Positions 49,073 to 59,220 of a stretch of DNA of 64,000 nt are shown here, one piece after another (the first letter of the stretch is position 1; every line of letters begins with the position of its first letter). The position numbers and the translations under genes were made by a program. The stretch spans positions 124,001 through 188,000 of the forward strand of contig NZ_JARUXC010000006.1 of assembly GCF_030433855.1 (NCBI RefSeq). Reading direction: 5' to 3'. Source of the stretch: Agreia sp. PsM10 (lineage in GTDB: Bacteria > Actinomycetota > Actinomycetes > Actinomycetales > Microbacteriaceae). A model generated the notes under the pieces. It saw only the letters and a list, made by a program, of their open reading frames with translations. It ran no database searches and was not told where the DNA came from.

Positions 49073-49612
49073 ATGCCCGCACACACGCACGTCGCAACGT
49101 TCACCACCAACCACGGCGCCATCAAGGTCAACCTTTTCGGCAACCAGGCACCGAAGACGGTCGCCAACTTCGTCGGACTCGCCACAGGCGAGATCGAGTG
49201 GACCCACCCCCAGACCGGCAAGGTCTCGAAGGACAAGCTCTACGACGGCACGATCTTCCACCGCATCATCCCGGGATTCATGATCCAGGGCGGCGACCCC
49301 ATCGGCCAGGGAACCGGCGGACCGGGCTACGCGTTCGACGACGAGATCAGCCCCGAACTCAACTTCACGCAGCCCTACGTTCTGGCCATGGCCAACGCCG
49401 GCCAGCGCGGTGGTCACGGCACGAACGGATCGCAGTTCTTCATCACCACCGGTCCGACGACCTGGCTTCAGGCCAAGCACTCGATCTTCGGCGAGGTCGC
49501 CGACGACGAGTCGAAGCGCATCGTCGAGAAGATCGGCGCCGTCGCGACCGACGCGGGCGACCGCCCGCTCGACAGCGTGGTCGTCGAGAGCGTCACCATC
49601 GAGGCCGTCTAG
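49073..49612 (+). CDS. ppiA: Cyclophilin-type peptidyl-prolyl cis-trans isomerase
   Basis: The 179-residue protein is a cytoplasmic cyclophilin with the catalytic FHRIIPGFMIQGGDPIGQGTGG (Arg in FHRII) and NGSQFFIT signatures. The ATG at 49073 has GGGAGA at good spacing; ten more codons upstream are open but not conserved. It has no signal peptide. It is followed 30 bases later by a rhomboid gene, as in many actinobacteria. Confidence 0.95.
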   Translation: MPAHTHVATFTTNHGAIKVNLFGNQAPKTVANFVGLATGEIEWTHPQTGKVSKDKLYDGTIFHRIIPGFMIQGGDPIGQGTGGPGYAFDDEISPELNFTQPYVLAMANAGQRGGHGTNGSQFFITTGPTTWLQAKHSIFGEVADDESKRIVEKIGAVATDAGDRPLDSVVVESVTIEAV

Positions 49613-49642
49613 GTCTCTCCGACACGATAGAGACGAGCACGG

Positions 49643-50488
49643 GTGTCCCAGGCTCCGGTGGATGCCGATAACTACTGTTACCGGCATCCCGGTCGACAGA
49701 GTTTCGTGCTGTGTCAGCGCTGCGGCAAGACCGTCTGCCCCGAGTGTCAGGTGCAGGCGGCCGTGGGGGTGCACTGCGTCGACTGCGCTCGCCAGAATCG
49801 GCCCGCCCGCCCGAAGCCTCGTTTCGTCACGGCCTTCCGCAGCACGTCTACCCAGCCGGTCGTCACCTACTCGCTGATCGGTGTCGCGGCGTTCTTCTTC
49901 GTTCTGCAGAGCGTCCCGGGCATCGGCTCGTCGGTGACCCAGGCCCTGCAGTACGCCGGTGCCTACACGCAGCCCGGTCTCGGGGCACCGCTCGAGCCCT
50001 GGCGCATGATCACCTCGATCTTCATGCACGGCGGCATCTTCCATCTGCTGTTCAACATGTACGCCCTGTTCATCTTCGGGCAACTGCTCGAGCACACGCT
50101 CGGTCGCGCCCGCTACCTCACGCTCTTCCTGCTGTCGGGCCTCGGCGGCTCGGTGGCCGTCGACCTGATCGCGTCGCCGTTCCAAGGTGTGGTCGGTGCG
50201 TCGGGTGCGATCTTCGGACTGATGGGCGCCTACTTCGTCATCCAGCGGCATCTGGGCGGCACGAACATCCAGCTGCTGGTGCTCGTGGGCATCAACCTGG
50301 TCATCGGCTTCATCCCCGGACTCGGCATCGCGTGGCAGGCGCACCTCGGCGGTCTGGCCGCGGGCGCGCTGATGGGCCTGATCTTCACGAAGACGCGCAA
50401 CGTACGCCAGAAGAATACCCAGATCCTGCTGCTCGTGGCCACGGGAGTGGCCCTCGTCGGGCTGACCGTGGCGAAGGCCCTCGTCTAG
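49643..50488 (+). CDS. Rhomboid family intramembrane serine protease with N-terminal zinc finger
   Basis: The 281-residue protein starts (GTG) with a B-box-like zinc-binding module (CYRHPGRQSFVLCQRCGKTVCPEC then HCVDC, about residues 12-50). The six-helix rhomboid domain follows, with MHGGIFHLLFNMYALFIFG, catalytic serine in GASGAIFG and catalytic histidine in AHLGG. It cleaves within membrane helices; its substrates are unknown. It shares the ppiA operon direction and converges with crgA. Confidence 0.94.
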   Translation: MSQAPVDADNYCYRHPGRQSFVLCQRCGKTVCPECQVQAAVGVHCVDCARQNRPARPKPRFVTAFRSTSTQPVVTYSLIGVAAFFFVLQSVPGIGSSVTQALQYAGAYTQPGLGAPLEPWRMITSIFMHGGIFHLLFNMYALFIFGQLLEHTLGRARYLTLFLLSGLGGSVAVDLIASPFQGVVGASGAIFGLMGAYFVIQRHLGGTNIQLLVLVGINLVIGFIPGLGIAWQAHLGGLAAGALMGLIFTKTRNVRQKNTQILLLVATGVALVGLTVAKALV

Positions 50489-50605
50489 CTCACAGAGTTA
50501 TTAACAGGCTTATACACAGCTGGGGATAATTACACGGGTGTAATTAGGAGTTATCCACAGGCCGGACAGGCCGGTGATAACGCGGTATGGCCGATGAAGA
50601 CGGGG
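50489..50605. other. Convergent gap between the rhomboid and crgA genes with DnaA-like boxes and a 20-bp palindrome
   Basis: It contains TTATACACA (50510-50518, one mismatch to a DnaA box), a perfect TTATCCACA (50551-50559), and a palindrome TAATTACAC-GG-GTGTAATTA (50527-50546). This AT-rich 117-bp spacer may also terminate both genes. Confidence 0.55.
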
Positions 50606-50863
50606 TCAGCGCCACCGGGTGGTCATCAGGAAGCCGATGAACGCGATTCCGAATCCGATGAGGATGTTGCCGCCGCCCAGGTCGGCGATGGGGAACTTGG
50701 CCTGACTCACGTAGAACGTGATGATCCAGGCGAGACCGACGAGCATGAAGCCGAACATGACCGGCTTGAACCACACCGGGTTGGGCTTGGTCGACTCATC
50801 ACCGCTTCGGGTAGCAGTCTTGGCGACTTCGGAACGGGGTGAACGGGTCTTCTCGCGGGCCAT
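50606..50863 (-). CDS. crgA: Cell division protein CrgA
   Basis: The 85-residue protein has a basic cytoplasmic start, then the CrgA layout of two membrane helices (KPVMFGFMLVGLAWIITFYV; NILIGFGIAFIGFLMTTRWR) joined by a short loop. CrgA coordinates FtsZ and penicillin-binding proteins at the septum in actinobacteria. It is divergent from the sortase gene (81 bp). Confidence 0.95.
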   Translation of the reverse strand: MAREKTRSPRSEVAKTATRSGDESTKPNPVWFKPVMFGFMLVGLAWIITFYVSQAKFPIADLGGGNILIGFGIAFIGFLMTTRWR

Positions 50864-50944
50864 AGGGGAGATTCTAGCCCGGAATGCCTGAGAACGACTC
50901 GGCTCTCAAGGCAAAGGCCAGCATCCACCGCTTACAATACGACA

Positions 50945-52003
50945 ATGACCGAATACCAGCCGGGGGATATTCAGCCGAGTTCCGGTGCTGCGCCGATGTC
51001 ACGGCGTGAGGCCCGGAAGGCCGAGGCCGACGCGCTCAAGAGCTCGACGGGCCCGACCCCGTCGTCTTCGACGCCCGAGCCCGAGCAGACGCAGCAGTCC
51101 GAGCCGACGCAGCAGTTCGAGCAGCTCGGCATCCTCGCCTCCGAGCCGCCTGTGGAAGGCGACGAGCCCGATGAGGCCGCCGGCGCAGCCGCATCCGGTC
51201 GCGCCGCGAAGAAGGCCCGCGCCGCCTCGGCCGCCGAGCAGCCACCCGTGAGGCGCAGCATGGCCACCAAGGTCGTGGGGGTCTTCGGCGAGCTGCTCAT
51301 CACGGCCGGCGTGTTCGTGCTCCTCTTTCTCGGATGGCAGCTGTGGTGGAACAGCATCGTTCTCACCAACGAGCAGACATCGGACGCGTCGTCACTGGCC
51401 GACGACTGGAACCTGCCGGTCGTCACGGGCACGACGCCCACGCCGACTCCGACCACGACCGACACGGCGGCGCCGGCGAACTACGGCGACCCCGCTGTGA
51501 TGGGTGCGCCCTCGACGGGCACCGACTTCGCCATCATCTACGTTCCCCGCTTCGGAGCGGACTTCAAGCGCACCATCGCCGAGGGCGTCGACCCCCACAC
51601 CGTGCTCAACAAGGGCGGCGCCGGTCACTACGAAGACACCCAGATGCCCGGCGAGGTCGGCAACTTCGCGATCGCGGCCCACCGCGACGGCTGGGGCAGC
51701 GCGTTCATCAAGATCAACGAGCTGCAGATCGGCGATCCCATCTATGTCGAGACGCAAGACGGCTGGTACACCTACAGGTACCGAGACACCGAGTACGTGA
51801 CCCCCTACGGCGTGGGCGTCATCGATCCCGTTCCCCAGGTCGAGGGCGCCACGGCGGTCGATCGACTCATCACGCTCACGAGCTGCAACCCGCTGTACAT
51901 CGCGTCGGAGCGCATCATCGCCTACGGTGCCTTCGAGTCGTGGCAGCCGCGCTCGGCCGGGCCGCCCGCCGAGATCGCATCCGTCGTCGGATCGGGGAAC
52001 TGA
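50945..52003 (+). CDS. Class E sortase
   Basis: The 352-residue protein has a long Pro/Ser/Glu-rich cytoplasmic start, one membrane helix (ELLITAGVFVLLFLGWQLWW, about residues 113-132) and an extracellular sortase domain with the catalytic triad His in AIAAHRDGWG, Cys in TLTSCNPLY and Arg in ASERIIAYG. Class E sortases attach proteins with LAxTG signals to the wall of high-GC Gram-positives. The likely client in this window is the LAHTG protein at 10900-18249. A tiny membrane protein gene starts one base after its stop. Confidence 0.95.
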   Translation: MTEYQPGDIQPSSGAAPMSRREARKAEADALKSSTGPTPSSSTPEPEQTQQSEPTQQFEQLGILASEPPVEGDEPDEAAGAAASGRAAKKARAASAAEQPPVRRSMATKVVGVFGELLITAGVFVLLFLGWQLWWNSIVLTNEQTSDASSLADDWNLPVVTGTTPTPTPTTTDTAAPANYGDPAVMGAPSTGTDFAIIYVPRFGADFKRTIAEGVDPHTVLNKGGAGHYEDTQMPGEVGNFAIAAHRDGWGSAFIKINELQIGDPIYVETQDGWYTYRYRDTEYVTPYGVGVIDPVPQVEGATAVDRLITLTSCNPLYIASERIIAYGAFESWQPRSAGPPAEIASVVGSGN

Positions 52004-52004
52004 C

Positions 52005-52166
52005 ATGTATGCCGCCCTCTGGAGAGTTCTGCCCGGGCCGGTCTGGCTGCGCATCATTCTCGTTCTGATTCTGGTCGCCGCGGTCGTCTACGCCCTCGCC
52101 GCCCGGGTCTTCCCGTGGATCGACGTGCTGATCACCCCCACACAGGAAGTGACCGTCGACCGATGA
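52005..52166 (+). CDS. Small membrane protein between sortase E and the glutamine amidotransferase
   Basis: A 53-residue protein starting MYAALWRVLPGPVWLRIILV with one membrane helix (about 12-34) and a short TPTQEVTVDR tail. It begins one base after the sortase stop and its TGA overlaps the next ATG (ATGA), so it is clearly translated within the operon. Similar small proteins occur at this place in other actinobacteria; the function is unknown. Confidence 0.8.
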   Translation: MYAALWRVLPGPVWLRIILVLILVAAVVYALAARVFPWIDVLITPTQEVTVDR

Positions 52167-52801
52167 CGCGCGTTCTCGTCATCGACAACTACGACAGCTT
52201 CGTCTACACCCTCAACGGCTACCTGCTCCAGCTGGGGGCCGAGACCGAGGTCGTTCGCAACGACGACTTCACGGCTGCCGACGCGTCGGCTCGAATTGCA
52301 GACTACGACGCCGTGCTCATCTCTCCGGGTCCCGGAACTCCGCACGACGCCGGCGTCTCCATCCCGGTCGTGCACGCGGCGCTCGCCGGCTCCACGCCCC
52401 TTCTCGGTGTCTGCCTCGGTCACCAGGCGATCGGAGAGGCGCTGGGCGCTACGGTCACGCACGCCGACGAGCTGATGCACGGCAAGACCAGCCTCATCGA
52501 GCACGACGGCAGTGCCTTCTATACAGGCGTGCCCGATCCGTTCACGGCCACGAGGTATCACTCGCTCGCCGTGGTCGACGGCACGGTGCCCGACGAGCTC
52601 GTCGTGACCAGTCGTACTCGCGGCGGCGTCATCATGGGCCTCAGGCACATCGAGGCGCCCGTGTTCGGCGTGCAGTTCCACCCGGAGTCGGTTCTCACCG
52701 AGGGCGGCTACCGCATGCTGGGCAACTGGCTCGCGGCGGCCGGGCTCGCGGGTGCGCCCGAGGCGGCGCAGCACCTCAGCCCGCTCATGCGCACGAGCTA
52801 G
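52163..52801 (+). CDS. Glutamine amidotransferase subunit of anthranilate / aminodeoxychorismate synthase
   Basis: The 212-residue protein is a class I amidotransferase beginning MTRVLVIDNYDSFVYTLNGY. The nucleophile cysteine is in LGVCLGHQAIGEALG, and the His-Glu pair is in VQFHPESVL. It supplies ammonia to a TrpE- or PabB-type partner, which is not in the window, so TrpG and PabA cannot be told apart. Its stop lies three bases from the convergent pknB stop. Confidence 0.92.
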   Translation: MTRVLVIDNYDSFVYTLNGYLLQLGAETEVVRNDDFTAADASARIADYDAVLISPGPGTPHDAGVSIPVVHAALAGSTPLLGVCLGHQAIGEALGATVTHADELMHGKTSLIEHDGSAFYTGVPDPFTATRYHSLAVVDGTVPDELVVTSRTRGGVIMGLRHIEAPVFGVQFHPESVLTEGGYRMLGNWLAAAGLAGAPEAAQHLSPLMRTS

Positions 52802-52804
52802 GCG

Positions 52805-54511
52805 TCACGCCCCGGTGCAGTACCGGATGGCGATGGCCGACTTCTGCGGCGCGTCGCCCGCCGCGACCGACTGGCTCGACACAGGGTTGCCCGCCACGGT
52901 CTTGCAGCCGGGATCGCCTTCCACGCTCACCTGCAGGGCGAGGCCCTGCAGGGTCGTGCTCGCCACGTCGAGCGCCTGACCCGATACGTCGGGAACGCTC
53001 ACGAGGCCGGTCGAGATGACCAGATTGATCGAATCTCCCACGAAACTCGCCGTGCCCGCGGCCGGGTCGGTGCGGATGACGGTGTCGGTCGGAGCCGTGG
53101 CGGAGTTCTCCTTGGTCGTGGAACCGACCGTCAATCCGAGCGTCGTGAGGGCTGTCGAGGCATCGGCGGCGGGCTGCCCCCCGACATCCGGAATCGAGAC
53201 GGTCTGCTTGCCGAGCGACACGTAGACGTCGATCATCAGATCGGAGCTCTGGTTCAGCACGGTTCCGGGCTCGGGATCGGTACGGATCACTCGCCCCTCG
53301 GGAACGTCGGGGTCGAAAACGTCTTGCCTGGCCGTGACGAGCCCGAGCTGTTGCAGCGTGCTGTCTGCCGAGTCGAAGGTCTGCCCGGCCACGGTGGGCA
53401 CCGTGATCGAGTTGTCGGGGACGATCGTGGTCGGCTGAAGGGTGAAGATCCAGAAGACGATGGCGACGATGATGACGGCGACGCTCGCGATGCCGGCCCA
53501 GATCCACACGACGGGGGGCCTGGACTGCGTGCGCACCGCGTAGTCGTCGTCGCCCGCCAGCTGCGTGAGCGCCGAATCGGACGTGGCCGTGAGGCTCGGC
53601 GGAGCGCCGAAGAGCGACGACTGGAAGTCTTCGACCGGGGGTCGCTTCGACGGGATCTTGCCGGCGCCCGCGATCTGAAGGTCGGTGCGGAACTCGGCCG
53701 AGGACTGGAAGCGGGAGAAGCGGTCTTTGGTGAGCGCGTGCAGGACGACCCGGTCGATGGCAGGCGAGATGTTGTGGTTGATCGATGACGGAACCGGAGG
53801 GGTCTCGCTGACGTGCTGGTAGGCCACGGCTACCGGGGTGTCTCCTCGGAAGGGAGCCTGTCCGGTGAGCAGCTCGAACAGCACGACGCCGGTGGAGTAC
53901 AGGTCGGTGCGTGCGTCGACGGATTCGCCGCGCGCCTGCTCGGGAGAGAAGTACTGTGCGGTTCCCAGAATCGCGGTGGTCTGGGCGACGGTCGCCGACG
54001 AGTCGGAGATCGCTCGCGCGATTCCGAAGTCCATGACCTTCACCTGACCCGACGTGGTCAGCATGATGTTTCCGGGCTTGATGTCGCGGTGAACGACGCC
54101 GGCCCGGTGCGAGTACTCGAGAGCGGTGAGGATGCCCTCGGTGATGCGGATGGCCTCGGCCGGAGCGACGGGACCCTCTTTGATGATGTCCTTCAGAAGA
54201 CGTCCTTCGACGTACTCCATCACGATGAACGGAACGACACCTTCGAAGCCGCCGGGCTCGCGCACCTTCTCTTCGCCCGCGTCGAACACGCGCACGATCG
54301 TGGGGTGCGCCATGCGCGACGCCGCCTGGGCCTCCTGCTTGAAGCGGGTGCGGAAGACGGGATCGCTCGCCAAGGAGGAGCGCAGGAGCTTGATCGCAAC
54401 CTGACGCCCGAGGCGCTCGTCTCGTCCTGAGTAGACATTGGCCATTCCCCCACGGCCGATGACTTCTCCGATTCGATACCGCCCGGCAAGCAGGCGATGT
54501 TCATCGGTCAC
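52805..54511 (-). CDS. pknB: Serine/threonine protein kinase PknB with PASTA domains
   Basis: The 568-residue transmembrane kinase has an N-terminal catalytic domain (GRGGMANVY loop; VAIKLL lysine; [34 protein letters not shown]) up to about 275. One membrane helix (WIWAGIASVAVIIVAIVFWI) and three extracellular PASTA repeats (each with a VPxVxGxxxxxAxxxL start, such as VPTVAGQTFDSADSTLQQLG) follow. PASTA repeats sense muropeptides or lipid II. The GTG at 54511 precedes TDEHRLLAGRYRIG. It is last in the fhaA-fhaB-pstP-ftsW-pbpA-pknA-pknB cluster. Confidence 0.95.
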   Translation of the reverse strand: MTDEHRLLAGRYRIGEVIGRGGMANVYSGRDERLGRQVAIKLLRSSLASDPVFRTRFKQEAQAASRMAHPTIVRVFDAGEEKVREPGGFEGVVPFIVMEYVEGRLLKDIIKEGPVAPAEAIRITEGILTALEYSHRAGVVHRDIKPGNIMLTTSGQVKVMDFGIARAISDSSATVAQTTAILGTAQYFSPEQARGESVDARTDLYSTGVVLFELLTGQAPFRGDTPVAVAYQHVSETPPVPSSINHNISPAIDRVVLHALTKDRFSRFQSSAEFRTDLQIAGAGKIPSKRPPVEDFQSSLFGAPPSLTATSDSALTQLAGDDDYAVRTQSRPPVVWIWAGIASVAVIIVAIVFWIFTLQPTTIVPDNSITVPTVAGQTFDSADSTLQQLGLVTARQDVFDPDVPEGRVIRTDPEPGTVLNQSSDLMIDVYVSLGKQTVSIPDVGGQPAADASTALTTLGLTVGSTTKENSATAPTDTVIRTDPAAGTASFVGDSINLVISTGLVSVPDVSGQALDVASTTLQGLALQVSVEGDPGCKTVAGNPVSSQSVAAGDAPQKSAIAIRYCTGA

Positions 54512-54573
54512 AGTGGTACTCCATGGTCGGTGTAAGGGGGTTCTCAGTCTAGGTGCATGGGAATCGCAGATCG

Positions 54574-56361
54574 TCAGTCGTTCGTTCCGGCTCCGCCCGG
54601 GGCCGTGGTCGATCCTGCGACGGCGGTGAGGCTGAGGGCCGGCGAGGCGGGGGACACGATGCCGGAGCAGGTGACGGTGTACGCGACGGTGACGGGGCCC
54701 GGGGCCGTGGCCTGGAGCGTCGCCTGCGTGCCGATGCCGGGCTCCGAGAGTACGGTGGCGTTCGTGGCCACGATCGAGTACGCGTCGAGGCTCGTACCCG
54801 ACGGGCAGCTGTACGCGCTCCACGAGACGGTGAACGATCCGGTGGCTGCCGGAACCTGATTGGCCGGAAGCGGCGTGGGTGCGTCGACGCTGCCGAGCTT
54901 GGGCGCCGTGGTGGGCGCGTTCACCGTGGGCAGGGGGCCGTAGACGGTGAGTTCGATCGTGGTGCCGCGCTGGACGTTTCCGACAGGGTTGACCTTGTAG
55001 ACCGTTCCCACCTGCTCGGCCGTGGTGGCCGCGTTTCCCGTGACGCTCGACGCGCTGAGGTCGAAGTTCAGCGCCACGAGAATGGCCGCTGCATCATCGA
55101 ACGACTTGCCGAGGAGCTCGCTCTCGGGGATGGCGACCGTCGTCGCGGTCGGCGTGGTGGTGGGCGTCGGAGTCGGCGTCGGAGTCTTCGATGGCGTCGA
55201 GGCGGGCGTCGTCGAGGTGGTCGCCGGCACGTCGTTCGAGCCGTTCTGACCGATCACGAGCGCGGTGATCGTGCCGCCGAGCACGAGCACGAGGATCGCG
55301 ATGAGAACGATGAGCGGCCAGGTCCAGGGACTGCGCTTCTTCTTCTTGTCGCCGGACTGCTCGGCGCCGTCGTCTATCGGGGGCAGCAGTGCATCGCCCG
55401 CGCCGGCCGCGCCGATCACGGTCGTGGCCTGCGTCGACCCGTAGGGAACGGTGCTGGCGGTGGGCATCAGGCTGGTGGCCTGCGTCTGCGGGGCAGGACG
55501 GCCGCCCAGGATGGCGGGAACTGCAGCGGCCGCCGCCGCGATGTCGCCGCGGCGCAGCGCCGTGGCGGCGCGCGCGAGGTTGGCCGTCGACGACGGACGG
55601 TCTTCGGGCTTCTTGGCGATGCACGAGAGAACGAGGTTGCGCACCGGTTCTGCGACCGTGACGGGCAGGTCAGGCGGAGTCTCGTTGATCTGGGCCATGG
55701 CGATCGCGACCTGCGATTCGCCGGTGAACGGGCGCTTGCCCGCGAGGCACTCGTAGGCGACGATTCCGAGCGAGTAGACATCGGTGGTCGGCGACGCCGA
55801 CTGGCCGGACGCCTGCTCGGGCGACAGGTACTGCACCGTTCCCATGACCTGGCCGGTCGCGGTGAGCGGAACCTGGTCGGCGATGCGCGCGATTCCGAAG
55901 TCGGTGATCTTGACTCGGCCGTCGGGCGTGATCAGCAGGTTGCCCGGCTTGATGTCGCGGTGCACGAGGCCGGCAGCGTGGGCGGCCTGAAGGGCCGACG
56001 CGGTCTGCGCGACGATGTCGAGTACGCGGTCGGTCGAGAGAACGTGCTCCCGCTCGAGGATGGTGGAGAGCGCTTCGCCGGGAACGAGTTCCATGACGAG
56101 GTAGGCGCTGCCCTCCTCTTCTCCGTAGTCGAAGACGTTGGCGATGCCCTCGTGGTTCACGAGTGCGGCGTGGCGCGCCTCTGCTCGGAAGCGCTCGAGG
56201 AACCCGGGATCTCCCAGGTATTCGTCTTTGAGGATCTTGATCGCGACGGTTCGACCGATGACCAGGTCGGTGGCCTGCCAGACCTCGCCCATGCCTCCGA
56301 TCGCAATGCGGCTGGACAGTTCGTAGCGTCCCCCGAAGGTGAGCCCTGCTGTGGGTCTCAT
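54574..56361 (-). CDS. pknA: Serine/threonine protein kinase PknA-like
   Basis: The 595-residue kinase has the catalytic domain at about 10-265 ([37 protein letters not shown]), a juxtamembrane linker, and a membrane helix ([20 protein letters not shown]). A Thr/Pro-rich spacer is followed by one PASTA-like repeat ([20 protein letters not shown]), then a further beta-type domain at the C-terminus. Mycobacterial PknA lacks PASTA, so this is a longer version. Its start overlaps the pbpA stop by four bases. Confidence 0.94.
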   Translation of the reverse strand: MRPTAGLTFGGRYELSSRIAIGGMGEVWQATDLVIGRTVAIKILKDEYLGDPGFLERFRAEARHAALVNHEGIANVFDYGEEEGSAYLVMELVPGEALSTILEREHVLSTDRVLDIVAQTASALQAAHAAGLVHRDIKPGNLLITPDGRVKITDFGIARIADQVPLTATGQVMGTVQYLSPEQASGQSASPTTDVYSLGIVAYECLAGKRPFTGESQVAIAMAQINETPPDLPVTVAEPVRNLVLSCIAKKPEDRPSSTANLARAATALRRGDIAAAAAAVPAILGGRPAPQTQATSLMPTASTVPYGSTQATTVIGAAGAGDALLPPIDDGAEQSGDKKKKRSPWTWPLIVLIAILVLVLGGTITALVIGQNGSNDVPATTSTTPASTPSKTPTPTPTPTTTPTATTVAIPESELLGKSFDDAAAILVALNFDLSASSVTGNAATTAEQVGTVYKVNPVGNVQRGTTIELTVYGPLPTVNAPTTAPKLGSVDAPTPLPANQVPAATGSFTVSWSAYSCPSGTSLDAYSIVATNATVLSEPGIGTQATLQATAPGPVTVAYTVTCSGIVSPASPALSLTAVAGSTTAPGGAGTND

Positions 56362-57809
56362 TTACTCAGCACCGCCTCAAGTACTCGTTTTGCTATCGGC
56401 GCGGCGATGGTGTTCCCCGAGCCGGATTGGTCTTCGCCTCCGCCGTCCTCCACCACTACCGCGATGGCCACCCGAGGGTTGTCTGCGGGGGCGAAACCGG
56501 TGAACCAGAGAGTGTACGGATCGTCTTCACCGTTCTCTGCCGTGCCTGTCTTACCGGCCACGCTGACCCCGTCTATTCTTGCATTAGTAGCCGCGCCATT
56601 CTCGACGGCGGACACCATGAACTGCGAAAGTGTCGAAGATGTTGTAGAGCTGATCGGCTCGGCGAACACCTCCGGTTCGAACTGCTGCAGCACCGTCAGA
56701 TCGGGCGCCGTTATCGAGTCGACCAGGTTCGGTTTCATGATGGTTCCTTTGTTGGCGACGGCGGCTGAGAACATCGCGACCTGCAGGGGCGTGACCCTGT
56801 CTTCGTCTTGACCGAACGCGGCCAGCGCGAGCTTGTCGTCGGTCATGGGCGAGCGGATGGTGCTGGGCTGCACGGCCATCGGGATGTCGAGTTCCTTGTC
56901 GAATCCGAAGGCCTTCGCCTTGTCGACGAGGGTGCTGTCGCCCATCTGCACGCCGAACTCGGCCATGGGGATGTTGCACGAGAGAACGAACGCCGTCTCG
57001 AGGGAGACCGTGTCTCCGCCGCCGCAGGTACCGCCGCCGGCATTCGAGACGGTGTTGGTCGATCCGGGAAGGGGGAACCGCGAGAGGTTCGGCTGGGTGT
57101 CGGTGGCCGCGATGCCGCTCTCGAGGGCGGCCGACGAGGTGACGATCTTGAACGTCGATCCCGGCGGGTAGAGGTTGCCGTCGATCGAGCGGTTGATGAG
57201 GGGATCGCCCGGTGCGTCGATCAACGAGTCGTAGGCGTCGATCACCGCCTGGGTGTCATGCACGGCGAGGGTGTTGGGGTCGAAGGTGGGCTTCGAGACC
57301 ATGGCGAGGATGCGCCCGGTCGACGGCTCGATCGCGACGACCGTTCCCTTGTAGTCGCCCAGGGCATCCCAGGCCGCCTGCTGAACCACGGGGTCGATCG
57401 TGAGTTCGACGGATGCGCCCTTGGGCTTCTGCCCCGTGATGATGCTGTTGATGCGGGCGAGGAACTGCGAGTCGGCCGTGCCCGAGAGGTAGTCGCCCAG
57501 GGACTGCTCGATTCCCGTCGAACCCTGGCCCAGCGTGTAGTAGCCGGTGACCTGGCTGTACAGCGGCCCGTTCGTGTAGGTGCGCTGGAACTTGTAGTCG
57601 TCGTCGACGGGCACAGACATGGCGATCGGCTGGCCGTCGACCAGGATCGGGCCGCGCTCGGCGTCGTAGCTTGCGTAGAGGGCGCGCGTGTTGCGGGTGT
57701 CGGCGGCGAGGGCATCCGTCTGAAAGAACTGGATGCTCGTGGTCGCCACGAAGAGAGCGGCGAACATCAGCAGAACGACGATCGCGACGCGTTTGAGTTC
57801 TTTGCTCAT
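56358..57809 (-). CDS. pbpA: Penicillin-binding protein 2 family transpeptidase (PbpA)
   Basis: The 483-residue protein has an N-terminal membrane helix ([20 protein letters not shown]), a dimerisation part and the transpeptidase domain with STFKIV (active-site Ser and Lys, near residue 217), SCN and KTGTAE (near 430). It cross-links peptidoglycan, working with the adjacent FtsW/RodA glycosyltransferase encoded 4 bases upstream. Confidence 0.96.
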   Translation of the reverse strand: MSKELKRVAIVVLLMFAALFVATTSIQFFQTDALAADTRNTRALYASYDAERGPILVDGQPIAMSVPVDDDYKFQRTYTNGPLYSQVTGYYTLGQGSTGIEQSLGDYLSGTADSQFLARINSIITGQKPKGASVELTIDPVVQQAAWDALGDYKGTVVAIEPSTGRILAMVSKPTFDPNTLAVHDTQAVIDAYDSLIDAPGDPLINRSIDGNLYPPGSTFKIVTSSAALESGIAATDTQPNLSRFPLPGSTNTVSNAGGGTCGGGDTVSLETAFVLSCNIPMAEFGVQMGDSTLVDKAKAFGFDKELDIPMAVQPSTIRSPMTDDKLALAAFGQDEDRVTPLQVAMFSAAVANKGTIMKPNLVDSITAPDLTVLQQFEPEVFAEPISSTTSSTLSQFMVSAVENGAATNARIDGVSVAGKTGTAENGEDDPYTLWFTGFAPADNPRVAIAVVVEDGGGEDQSGSGNTIAAPIAKRVLEAVLSK

Positions 57810-57813
57810 CGGA

Positions 57814-59220
57814 CTAGATCACCAGCCTTGGCTGGTTGCGGACTGTGTCCGACAGGCGCAGGAGCAGCGCCACGATGATCCAGTTGGCCATGAGCGACGA
57901 TCCGCCCGAGGCGAGGAACGGCGTCGTGAGGCCGGTCAGCGGGATCACCCGGGTCACTCCGCCGATGACGACGAAGCACTGCAGGGCGATCACGAACGAC
58001 AGGCCCACGCCGAGAAGCCGGCCGAAGTCGTCGTGGCCTGCGAAGCTGATGCGCAGGCCTCGCGCGATGAGCAGCAGGTAGAGGCAGAGGATCGCGAACA
58101 GGCCGGCGAGTCCCAGCTCCTCTCCGATGGCCGAGATGATGAAGTCGCTCTGGGCCAGAGGAGTGATGTCGGGTCGGCCCCGGCCGAGTCCGGTGCCGAT
58201 GAGCCCGCCGTTGGCGAGTCCGAAGATGCCCTGCACGAGCTGGAAGCTGCCGCCGACGTCGTCGTAGTTCTTCTGGCTGAACGGGTCGAGCCAGGCGTTG
58301 AAGCGATCGTTGACGTAGGTGAGGGTCTGGCTCGCGACGACGGCGCCGGCGAGGAAGAGCCCGCCGCCGAGCAGGATCCAGCTCGTGCGGCCGGTTGCGA
58401 CGTAGAGCATCACCACGAACAGTCCGAAGTAGAGAAGGGCCGTGCCCAGATCTCGCTGGAACACGATGACCGACATCGAGAGCGCCCAGATCACGATGAT
58501 GGGTCCCAGGTCGCGTGCCCGTGGGAACCGCACGCCGAGCACCTTGCGGCCCACGAGCGACAGGGTGTCGCGGCGCTGCACGAGGAACCCGGCGAAGAAG
58601 ATGGCGAGGAGGATCTTCGCGATCTCGCCGGGCTGGAACGAGAACGGACCGATGTGGATCCACACGCGGGCGCCGAAGATCTCCTGCCCGATGCCGGGAA
58701 GCATGGGCAGCAGCAGCAGGACGAACGCCGCGAACATGAAGACGTAGGTGTAGCGCTGAAGCACGCGGTGGTTGCGGATGATGACGACGACCGCGATGGC
58801 GCACACCAGGGCGATGGCGCTCCACACGACCTGTCTGATGGCGGTCGAGTCCCACCCCGTGTCGCCGTTGATGAGGTCGACGTGATAGATCACGGCGATG
58901 CCGATTCCGTTGAGGATCGCGGCGACGGGCAGGATGAACGGATCGGCGTTCGGGGCGACGTAGCGCAGGGCGATGTGCATCGCGATCACGAGAACCGAGA
59001 GGCTCGCGCCCAGCGTGATCACCGTGGAGTCGACGGTGCCGATCGCGCCGAGCTGAACGAGCACGACGGCGGATGCGTTGATGCCGCAGGCGATGACCAG
59101 CAGGAACAGTTCGAGGTTGCGGAGTTTCTGGGGCACGCGGATGCGACGGATGCCGCGACCGGCATCCGGAACGATCGGCGACGACTCGATCACGGGGCTC
59201 GATGCATTGAGATCAGCCAA
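57814..59220 (-). CDS. FtsW/RodA/SpoVE family peptidoglycan glycosyltransferase
   Basis: The 468-residue SEDS protein has about 12 membrane helices and the family motifs FQPGEIAKILLAIFFAGFL, ILWALS-like helices, GVRFPRARDLGPIIVIWALS and FLASGGSSLMANWIIVALLL near the end. SEDS proteins polymerise lipid II with a paired class B PBP, here PbpA. In this cluster the gene is usually named rodA or ftsW. It overlaps the pstP stop by eight bases. Confidence 0.95.
   Translation of the reverse strand: MADLNASSPVIESSPIVPDAGRGIRRIRVPQKLRNLELFLLVIACGINASAVVLVQLGAIGTVDSTVITLGASLSVLVIAMHIALRYVAPNADPFILPVAAILNGIGIAVIYHVDLINGDTGWDSTAIRQVVWSAIALVCAIAVVVIIRNHRVLQRYTYVFMFAAFVLLLLPMLPGIGQEIFGARVWIHIGPFSFQPGEIAKILLAIFFAGFLVQRRDTLSLVGRKVLGVRFPRARDLGPIIVIWALSMSVIVFQRDLGTALLYFGLFVVMLYVATGRTSWILLGGGLFLAGAVVASQTLTYVNDRFNAWLDPFSQKNYDDVGGSFQLVQGIFGLANGGLIGTGLGRGRPDITPLAQSDFIISAIGEELGLAGLFAILCLYLLLIARGLRISFAGHDDFGRLLGVGLSFVIALQCFVVIGGVTRVIPLTGLTTPFLASGGSSLMANWIIVALLLRLSDTVRNQPRLVI

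Noticed and set aside
54512-54823. Upstream extension of PknB
   Set aside because: It overlaps the end of pknA and lacks homology; the kinase starts at the GTG at 54511.
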